DNA from: Candidatus Hydrogenedentota bacterium
GTDB taxonomy: Bacteria > Hydrogenedentota > Hydrogenedentia > Hydrogenedentiales > CAITNO01
Length of the DNA: 12,191 bases
Direction of reading: 5' to 3'
Assembly: GCA_903922535.1 (NCBI GenBank)
Contig: CAIXUF010001373.1
Coordinates: 1-12,191, forward strand
Positions 6,038 through 12,191 of the stretch are shown here, piece after piece. The first letter of the stretch is position 1, and each line of letters begins with the position of its first letter. The notes below the pieces were generated by a model. It was not told the DNA's origin. It ran no database searches and worked only from the letters and a program-made list of their open reading frames with translations. Made by a program: the position numbers and the translations under genes.

Positions 6038-7564
6038 ATGCCCTCTTTGGCCAAACTGGTTCCGCTCGAAGAACTGGCGCTTCGCATGGACGCGGCGCGG
6101 CAGGCCGGCAAGACCATCGTCCATTGCCATGGCGTGTTTGACCTTCTGCACATCGGGCACATCAAGCACCTGCAGGCCGCCCGCCTGCTGGGCGACGTGC
6201 TGGTTGTCACGATCACCCCCGATCATTTTGTGAACAAAGGCCCGCACCGGCCCGTTTTCACCGCGCAGCTTCGGGGCGAGGCGCTGGCGGCGCTGGAGTG
6301 CGTCGACTACGTCGCCGTGAACTGCTGGCCGACCGCCGTGGAGGCCATCACGCTGCTCAAGCCGAATGTCTTCATAAAGGGCGCGACGAAGGAGAGCGGG
6401 GCGCGGGATCACACGGATGCCATTCAGGATGAGGAGGCCGCCGTCCGGTCGGTCGGGGGGGTTCTTCACCTGACCGACGAAGACACGTTCAGCGCCTCAG
6501 AGATAGTCAACCGGTACACGGACGTGCTGTCTCCCGGGGTTCGCTCGTATCTGGGAGAATTCCGGGAGCGCCATTCCGAAGACCAGGTGCTGGACTATGT
6601 CCGGCGCATCCGGGGCCTCAAGATTCTGACGATCGGCGAGACGATTATCGACGAGTACCGTTTCTGTTATGTGATGAACAAGGCCAACAAGGATCCGGTC
6701 CTTGCGGCAAAGTTTCTGTACGCGGAGCGCTACCTTGGCGGGATACAGGCCATCAGCAACCACCTGGGGGGATTCTGCGATCAATTGACCTGCCTTACGG
6801 CGCTGGGGGCCCAGGGCGAGGAGGAGTCTTTCGTCCGCGAACACCTGGCGCCGAACGTCGCCCTGCATTTTGTGCGCAAGAAGGACTCCCCCACCATCCT
6901 CAAGCGCCGCTATTTGGAGGAGTACATGAGCATCAAGCTCATCGAGATCGACGTCATGAACGACGATCCGCTTGTGCCCTCGGATGAGCGGGAATTCATG
7001 GGCATGATCGAAGAACTTGCGCCGCAGCACGACGTCGTCATTGTGGCGGACTACGGGCATGGACTGCTCACCGAGAAGTCGATTGCGCTGCTTTGCGAAA
7101 AGGCGCCGTTTCTTGCGCTGAACGTTCAGGTCAATCCGGGCAACTACGGCTTCAATCTGGTTTCGCGCTGGCCCCGTGCGGATTTTGTCGTCATCGACGA
7201 GCCGGAAGCCCGCCTGGAAATGAAGAAGAAACAGGTGGACATCCGCAACATTGCCCAGGAGCTTGCCGCGCAACTGGGATGCCGCGCGTTCTTGCTGACG
7301 CAGGGGCAGAACGGGACGGTCGGCTACGATCCGGCGGCGGGCAGTTGCCTCACGCCGGTGTTCTCGCGGAAAGTGGTGGACCGCATCGGCGCGGGCGATG
7401 CGTGCCTTGCGCTGACGGCGCCGTGCGCGGCGCTGGGCGCACCCCCGGAAATCCTGGGCTTCATCGGCAATGTGGCGGGCGCGGCCGCCTGCGGCGTCAT
7501 GGGCAACAAGAGTTATCTCGATCCGGTTTCCTTTTTCCGCAGTGTGTCCTCCCTGATGAAATAG
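6038..7564 (+). CDS. Bifunctional nucleotidyltransferase / PfkB-family sugar kinase, reversed HldE-like domain order
   Basis: A 508-residue soluble enzyme. Residues ~10-165 form a cytidylyltransferase-like Rossmann domain with HGVFDLLHIGH (31-41), the nucleotide-binding HxGH motif at 38-41, and NKGPHRPV (66-73). KPNVFIKGATK (108-118) matches the LPDLLVKGGDY region of HldE. Residues ~193-508 form a PfkB/ribokinase-like domain: ILTIGETIIDEY (196-207), the GG substrate-site start (234-235), ADYGHGLL (337-344) and DRIGAGDA (448-455) with catalytic-base candidate Asp454. HldE makes ADP-heptose with its kinase domain first; here the order is reversed, so it may activate a different sugar phosphate. 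Both active sites look intact. Substrate, and CTP versus ATP use by the transferase, cannot be told. CGGGA lies about 7 bases before the ATG. The radical SAM gene starts 25 bases after its stop, indicating an operon. Confidence 0.88.
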   Translation: MPSLAKLVPLEELALRMDAARQAGKTIVHCHGVFDLLHIGHIKHLQAARLLGDVLVVTITPDHFVNKGPHRPVFTAQLRGEALAALECVDYVAVNCWPTAVEAITLLKPNVFIKGATKESGARDHTDAIQDEEAAVRSVGGVLHLTDEDTFSASEIVNRYTDVLSPGVRSYLGEFRERHSEDQVLDYVRRIRGLKILTIGETIIDEYRFCYVMNKANKDPVLAAKFLYAERYLGGIQAISNHLGGFCDQLTCLTALGAQGEEESFVREHLAPNVALHFVRKKDSPTILKRRYLEEYMSIKLIEIDVMNDDPLVPSDEREFMGMIEELAPQHDVVIVADYGHGLLTEKSIALLCEKAPFLALNVQVNPGNYGFNLVSRWPRADFVVIDEPEARLEMKKKQVDIRNIAQELAAQLGCRAFLLTQGQNGTVGYDPAAGSCLTPVFSRKVVDRIGAGDACLALTAPCAALGAPPEILGFIGNVAGAAACGVMGNKSYLDPVSFFRSVSSLMK

Positions 7565-7589
7565 GGCAGGCGCTTACCGGGAGTTTCCC

Positions 7590-8657
7590 ATGGACAAGTT
7601 CCGCATTGACGGCCACAAACTGCTGTATCACGTGCCGCGCGTGGGTCAATGGCTGCAGGGGGAAAACGTCCCCCCCATCTACATAGAAACGAGCCCGTCG
7701 GGCGCCTGCAACCACCGGTGCCGCTTCTGCGGCAAGGATTTTGTGGGTTACCAGCCGCGGATGCTTGACTGGGGCGTGTTCCGCGAACGTTTGGAGGAGA
7801 TGGGGCGGCTGGGCGTCAAGAGCATCATGCACGCCGGCGAGGGCGAACCGCTGCTCCACAAGAATCTCGCGGACATGGTTCAGGTGGGGAAAGCGTGCGG
7901 GATCGACCAGGCCGTGAACACGAACGGCGTGCTGTTGACGCCGGACAAGGCGGAGCGCATCCTTCCCCACGCGGAATGGATTCGCATCAGCCTGGACGCC
8001 GGATCCCGGGACGTCTATGCGCATCTGCACGACACGCGGCCGGAGGACTTTGAGAGTGTTGTCGACAACCTGCGGGCGGCGGCGGGGCTGCGCAGGGCGC
8101 ATGGATGGCGGTGCGCGCTGGGCGTCCAGATGCTCCTGCTGCCTGAGAACCGGCATGAAACCGCGACCCTTGCCCGGATTGCGCGCGACGCCGGCGCCGA
8201 CTATCTGGTCATCAAGCCGTATTCACAGCATCCGCTGGGCATAACGCACGAATACGAGCGGGTGAACTATGAGGAAGACTTGCGCCTCGCGGAGGAACTC
8301 CAGCAGTTCAACACGCCGGAGTTCAACGTTGTGTTCCGGGTCCGCGCGATGCAGAACTGGGATGCGGCGGAACGCGCGTATGACCGCTGCCAGGCCATGG
8401 CATTCTGGACTTATATTGACGCCGGGGCGACGCTGTGGGCGTGCTGCAACTATATCGGCGACGAACGGTTCCGTCTGGGCAACCTTTATGAGAACACGTT
8501 TGGGGAAATCTGGCTTGGGGAGCGCAGGAAAGCGGTGATGGAGTGGGTTCTGAACGAGATGGACGCCCACCAGTGCCGCATCAACTGCCGAATGGACGCG
8601 GTCAACGGCTACTTGTGGGACCTGCGAAACCCGCCCCAACACATGAATTTCATCTGA
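7590..8657 (+). CDS. Radical SAM enzyme with SPASM/twitch-type C-terminus
   Basis: A 355-residue enzyme expected to cleave S-adenosylmethionine and do radical chemistry on an unknown substrate. The cluster motif CNHRCRFC places Cys40, Cys44 and Cys47 on the [4Fe-4S] cluster. HAGEGEPLLH (81-90) is the GGE-type SAM-binding strand, NTNG (110-113) and RISLDA (132-137) are further core strands. The C-terminal part has Cys267, Cys285/Cys286, Cys329 and Cys333, with the spacing of a SPASM or twitch auxiliary cluster, and GNLYENTFGEIW (297-308) is the usual SPASM segment. GGGAG precedes the ATG at good spacing. No precursor-peptide gene is visible nearby, so a sugar or another metabolite supplied by the upstream kinase/nucleotidyltransferase is at least as likely a substrate as a peptide. 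It ends 25 bases before the convergent secreted-protein gene. Confidence 0.9.
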   Translation: MDKFRIDGHKLLYHVPRVGQWLQGENVPPIYIETSPSGACNHRCRFCGKDFVGYQPRMLDWGVFRERLEEMGRLGVKSIMHAGEGEPLLHKNLADMVQVGKACGIDQAVNTNGVLLTPDKAERILPHAEWIRISLDAGSRDVYAHLHDTRPEDFESVVDNLRAAAGLRRAHGWRCALGVQMLLLPENRHETATLARIARDAGADYLVIKPYSQHPLGITHEYERVNYEEDLRLAEELQQFNTPEFNVVFRVRAMQNWDAAERAYDRCQAMAFWTYIDAGATLWACCNYIGDERFRLGNLYENTFGEIWLGERRKAVMEWVLNEMDAHQCRINCRMDAVNGYLWDLRNPPQHMNFI

Positions 8658-8682
8658 ACTCCGCCGCGCCGTGGAAACGCCG

Positions 8683-10437
8683 TCATTTGAAATACAGGCG
8701 GACAAAGAGTTCCTGGCTGTCGCCGTTGAGCAGCTTTCCCGCGCGGCACTCGCGAAAAACAGCCGATAATTGGTCCTGAACACCCTGCAATGCGGACAGG
8801 ATGTTGATTCCCAGGTCACGCCCGAAGCGCTCGGGGAGACCGGCAATCAATGACTTTGAAGACGGGGATGGCGGAAGGGAGTCCATTCTAATCAGCATCA
8901 GGCCGTATGTGGGGGCCACGGAATCGACAGGCGGGTCCTGCACTTCGAGAAGGCGTGTGTTCTTCTTCTGTGCCACAGCGTCCGCAAAAGCGGACGCTGT
9001 TTGACTCGTTGTGCTGATGACAAGGCAGTTGTCTTCAATGCGCGCATTCATGGAGGCGGGCGCCCCCTCCTCCAGGGAAACTTCCGGAACCGAGCGCAGC
9101 AGCGCCCTTGCCGCATCGGGTTTTGCCAACTCTGCCAGAAGAACAAGGTCCTGTGTCCCCCGCTGTGCCGGCAGAACTCCCAGCACAATCTCGTCTTTCA
9201 ACATGTCGAGCATGTCCATGGCCGTCTTGTACCGGGACGGGTCAAAGGTCGCAAACAACACCAGCACCCGGTTTGCGATCAGGTTTTTCACCTCCGGGGT
9301 CAGATGAAAGGCGCAGAAGACCCTGGTGTCTTCCGGCAGCAGACGGGCCAAATGCAGCGGGGGCGGCGTCCCCATGCATTTCAGGTAGTTGGCACGCCCT
9401 GAAAGCGGCAGTCGGGAAAGCAGTTCAACCTTGTCCCCGCCGATGGTCAGGGTTGTCACGACAGGGCCTTCACCGAGAAAGAGGCCCTCGGGATACCGAA
9501 GGGCCTTGCCGAGTACTGCGGGGTCGATGATTTCTTTGGGAAACGCAGACTCAAGCCACGGAAGGATGTCCGGTTTGATCGCCGCCAGTTTGCCGATGCG
9601 CGTGTACAGAACGAACGCATCCGGCTGCGCGGCCGGTCCTCCAAGGGCCTCATCCCGCGCCGGGTCCGGGTCTTTAAGCCGCGCAAGCGATTCGCGGAGC
9701 ATGGGGATGTCATCTGCGAGAAAGAGTTTCCCGTCAACCAGGCAATATGCCAGCGGGCCATAGTCGCAGATCGTCCCGTCCGCCCAGGCGATGTTCTTGC
9801 AGGACGAGGTTCCGATGGCGGCGGTGATGACAAGTTTGGCGCTGGTTTCCGCAAGTGCGGGGTCGGAAACACCCACCACGACGACAAAATTGGCGACGTC
9901 CGGCGCAAACCAGCCGCCGTCTCCGTTTGGGCAAACCGGATGGTTTTTCTCTTTCCACACCATTCCGGACCTCAGGTTTTCAAGCGCTTTTCGGGCGTTC
10001 TCGGAAGCCGGGGTGTAATCCAGAAAGAGACCGGCCGGCGCGTCCGGATCAACACCAAAGGCGCGAAGGATGTCACCGGGCGTTTCTGCGCCGGGTGTGC
10101 CGGCGGCGTTCGCCCATTCCTCCATGCATGCCTGAGAAAAGATTTCCGCGGCCAAAGCGCTGAAATAACGGCCCGCCAAAAGCTGAATTGTTTTGTAAAG
10201 GCCGCTGACAGGCGGCAGGGCCAGCCCCACCATGGCCGAATCCGGCATCAGGGCAAGAACCGGTTGCGTGGCGGGCGTGGACGCCGTGGGTGTTGTGGCA
10301 GACGATCCAGTTGGGGACGCCTGTTCCGCGGGCGGCGGCAGGGTGGGGGATTGGGTTTGGGCGGGCGCCAAGGGCAAGAAACAGGCAAGCCACAGCAAGA
10401 CAGCCAACGGCATGGCCGTCATGTTGTGCGGACGCAT
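8683..10437 (-). CDS. Secreted or periplasmic protein of unknown function
   Basis: A 584-residue protein that I cannot place firmly; it is loosely like the DUF3352-type secreted proteins of environmental bacteria. Residues 1-26 form a signal peptide (charged start, hydrophobic core 11-23, APA cleavage site before Gln27). Residues 27-59 are a Pro/Thr/Ser/Ala-rich linker. The remainder is a mixed alpha/beta globular region without membrane helices and with repeated phrases such as GKLFLADD and GLFLGEGP suggesting beta-rich modules. No catalytic motif is recognised. The chosen ATG follows GGGAAA; a TTG at 10467 in frame, with its own purine-rich site, would add 10 residues. It is the second gene after the membrane glycosyltransferase-like gene, 58 bases downstream, and probably co-transcribed. 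A perfect 11-base inverted repeat lies inside it. Confidence 0.75.
   Translation of the reverse strand: MRPHNMTAMPLAVLLWLACFLPLAPAQTQSPTLPPPAEQASPTGSSATTPTASTPATQPVLALMPDSAMVGLALPPVSGLYKTIQLLAGRYFSALAAEIFSQACMEEWANAAGTPGAETPGDILRAFGVDPDAPAGLFLDYTPASENARKALENLRSGMVWKEKNHPVCPNGDGGWFAPDVANFVVVVGVSDPALAETSAKLVITAAIGTSSCKNIAWADGTICDYGPLAYCLVDGKLFLADDIPMLRESLARLKDPDPARDEALGGPAAQPDAFVLYTRIGKLAAIKPDILPWLESAFPKEIIDPAVLGKALRYPEGLFLGEGPVVTTLTIGGDKVELLSRLPLSGRANYLKCMGTPPPLHLARLLPEDTRVFCAFHLTPEVKNLIANRVLVLFATFDPSRYKTAMDMLDMLKDEIVLGVLPAQRGTQDLVLLAELAKPDAARALLRSVPEVSLEEGAPASMNARIEDNCLVISTTSQTASAFADAVAQKKNTRLLEVQDPPVDSVAPTYGLMLIRMDSLPPSPSSKSLIAGLPERFGRDLGINILSALQGVQDQLSAVFRECRAGKLLNGDSQELFVRLYFK
8975..9000. 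repeat. Perfect 11-base inverted repeat with AAAA loop, inside a gene
   Basis: Arms 8975-8985 and 8990-9000 (ACAGCGTCCGC and its exact complement) flank AAAA. On the minus strand the arms encode an Ala-rich run of the secreted protein, TASAFADAV. On the plus strand the second arm is followed by TT then GACTCG, a poor T-tract for a terminator. Confidence 0.6.
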
Positions 10438-10495
10438 CTGTTGTCGTTTCCCGGCAAAGTGTCTCAAGAAGACTTTTCCCTCTCTTGTCCGTTGT

Positions 10496-12191
10496 TCAGG
10501 GTGCCACAGGAGGTTTGAGCCGATAGCACGTCTTAAACCGGGCAGGGTCGGATGGGAACCACACGTTCATCAGCAGCGGAAAGTCCCCCCGGTTTTTCAC
10601 ACGATAGAGGGCCTTGAGTGTGCCGTTGGCCACACTGAAACCTTTGAACGCGCTTGTTGGGGCGTCGTACGGGCGCGCGAAGTTGTCCGTAAAATGGAAT
10701 ACGGGGAAGAAATACCGGTATGTCCGGGATGTGGTTTCACCGGGCAGGGCAGTCGTGTCATAGAAGCCGAGGCACGCGCCGGCGTCCTGGTATTCGGCAA
10801 TTACAGACGGTCCTGGCGGCACCGTCTCAATTTCCGCCACGAGGTATTCCACGAGCACGTCCGGAACGCGCTTTACGGGCAGCCCCGCGAACGCCAGCGC
10901 GTTCAAGAGCCCCGTTTTCGGGGCCAGCGCGAATGCGGGCAACCGTGTCGGGCAGTTTAGCGTGGTCCCGTTTGTCCCGGGCTGCTGGATCACCGGCAGC
11001 GGTTCCAAGTCCGCCCGCATGTACCTTTCCACGAGACCGGAAACAGTTCTTTCCTGCCAGAGTCGGGCGGCATAAAGGGGGCCGCAAAGCGCCCCTAGGG
11101 CGAACGCCCCAAAGATGCCAAGGCGGGCGAGGCCCCTCCACGAGGGATGGAGGGACGATTGGAAACCCAAGATGCCTTTTAGCGCCTGCCATATCAGGTT
11201 CAGGACAAACGCCAACATCCAAAAGCCCACGAAGTTCAGGTGAAACGCGTGCCGGCACTGAAATTCGAGACTTGTGTAGCCGCAGAAGTAGACCACGATA
11301 AAGAGCGCGCCGGCGGCCACCCAGAAACTGTGCGCACCAATGGCGAGGAAGACCAGGACGGCGTACAGCAGTCCGTATTGTGACAAATGGCGCGCCAAAG
11401 GCTCCTCCATCCTGCGGGCCGCATCCATGGGGAGGGAGCTAATAAAGCCAGTGGGCGGCAACCCGCGCACGATGCGCAGGGCAGCGGCGTACCATCGGGT
11501 GATGCAGTCCGCCGGGAACGTCTTGCCCAGCTCAAGGACGTAGCGGCGCGCGGCCAGCTCGGCGTTCTTGTCCCAAACGGCGATTTTTTCCGTCCAGTCG
11601 GTTCCGGCCAGCGCCAACTCGGGGGAGAGCGGGGCCGCCTGTGCCGTTGCGATCGCATTTGCCTGTTCGACAACCTGCAGGCCGCGCATGTGTTGGGGGT
11701 AATCGAAATAGGTCTCGGCGAAATTGTAAATGTAGGCGTGGACAATGTAGTCGGCGTTTGTGTGCAGCGGCGTATAGGAAGCCGGTTCCATATCCAGATC
11801 ACGGAGGCAGGGCCACGAGAACCCCTGTGTCAGGTAGAAGGAGTTGTTGCCGCCCGAGGTTGCCGTCATGGCGAGCGGGGGTGTCGCCGGGGGCAGGAAA
11901 CCGGCGATGAAGAGCAGGACGGCAACGCCCCGCGTGAGCGGGGACAGGGACACTTTCCCTTTCGCAAAGAACACGAGAAAGAGGATGGCGGGAGGAATGC
12001 AGATGATCGCGTCCTGCCTGAATCCGAAACCGGCGCCGACGGTCAAACCCATTGCAAGGGCAAGAAGGAAATAGCGCCGCCGCGACACCCTGTGCGCCAG
12101 CAGATAACCGCAAAAGAAGATGGTGCCCAGTATGAAGGGGGCTTTGGCAAAGTCCCGAATGGAGGGTATTTGCGAGATCATCACCGGCGAC
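10496..12191 (-). CDS. GT-C-like integral membrane protein, N-terminus beyond the window (partial)
   Basis: At least 563 residues are visible, and the frame runs off the right edge. ATG (12181) and GTG (12184) exist but the frame continues open upstream, and the first visible helices look like mid-protein ones, so the true start is probably outside. Counting from 12184, helices lie near residues 16-30, 38-53, 58-74, 86-105, 271-303 (two), 316-334 and 353-374. Between helices 4 and 5 is a ~165-residue soluble loop, and after 375 a ~185-residue extracytoplasmic C-terminal domain. GFRQDA (54-59) beside a helix and FQCRHAFHL (308-316) resemble segments of polytopic, lipid-sugar-using glycosyltransferases of the ArnT/PMT kind. 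The acidic N-terminal active-site motif that would confirm this is not in the window. Function is therefore tentative. Confidence 0.7.
   Translation of the reverse strand, partial: SPVMISQIPSIRDFAKAPFILGTIFFCGYLLAHRVSRRRYFLLALAMGLTVGAGFGFRQDAIICIPPAILFLVFFAKGKVSLSPLTRGVAVLLFIAGFLPPATPPLAMTATSGGNNSFYLTQGFSWPCLRDLDMEPASYTPLHTNADYIVHAYIYNFAETYFDYPQHMRGLQVVEQANAIATAQAAPLSPELALAGTDWTEKIAVWDKNAELAARRYVLELGKTFPADCITRWYAAALRIVRGLPPTGFISSLPMDAARRMEEPLARHLSQYGLLYAVLVFLAIGAHSFWVAAGALFIVVYFCGYTSLEFQCRHAFHLNFVGFWMLAFVLNLIWQALKGILGFQSSLHPSWRGLARLGIFGAFALGALCGPLYAARLWQERTVSGLVERYMRADLEPLPVIQQPGTNGTTLNCPTRLPAFALAPKTGLLNALAFAGLPVKRVPDVLVEYLVAEIETVPPGPSVIAEYQDAGACLGFYDTTALPGETTSRTYRYFFPVFHFTDNFARPYDAPTSAFKGFSVANGTLKALYRVKNRGDFPLLMNVWFPSDPARFKTCYRLKPPVAP

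Noticed and set aside
10438..10467. TTG start for the secreted protein
   Set aside because: A purine-rich site exists, but the ATG at 10437 gives a cleaner signal peptide; kept as an alternative only.

Overview
The window is high-GC bacterial DNA with an ordinary, densely packed chromosomal layout. No ribosomal RNA, tRNA or other taxonomic marker is present, so the source is only a guess. The gene style fits an environmental Gram-negative such as a PVC-group or Hydrogenedentota-like bacterium: a long divergent acyl-CoA dehydrogenase, a heptose-type kinase/nucleotidyltransferase, a large membrane glycosyltransferase-like protein, and a secreted protein with a Pro/Thr/Ala-rich linker.

Layout. 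Positions 1-138 look like the 3' end of a group II intron: the tail of its reverse transcriptase/maturase frame, a domain V-like hairpin, and a domain VI hairpin with a bulged A seven bases from the predicted 3' splice site. After a gene-free stretch come two plus-strand genes: an acyl-CoA dehydrogenase with a long C-terminal extension (349-2046) and an unrecognised seven-helix membrane protein (2100-2954). Facing them is a minus-strand three-gene operon (5618 down to 2983) encoding a complete ABC-2 exporter of the DUF990/ABC2_membrane_6 type: two permeases whose genes overlap by 4 bases, then the ATPase.

A 419-base divergent intergenic region (5619-6037) carries one promoter candidate in each direction, both of extended -10 type. 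It drives the exporter operon leftward and, rightward, a two-gene operon (6038-8657). That operon encodes a fused nucleotidyltransferase/PfkB kinase whose domain order is the reverse of HldE, and a radical SAM/SPASM enzyme. This pair is the best candidate in the window for uncharacterised biochemistry, probably making or modifying an activated sugar.

Converging on it from the right is a minus-strand pair: a large GT-C-like integral membrane protein whose start lies outside the window (10496-12191) and a secreted protein of unknown function (8683-10437). The operon with the kinase/nucleotidyltransferase, the exporter and the membrane glycosyltransferase-like protein together suggest an envelope or polysaccharide theme. 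That link is inferred from proximity only.
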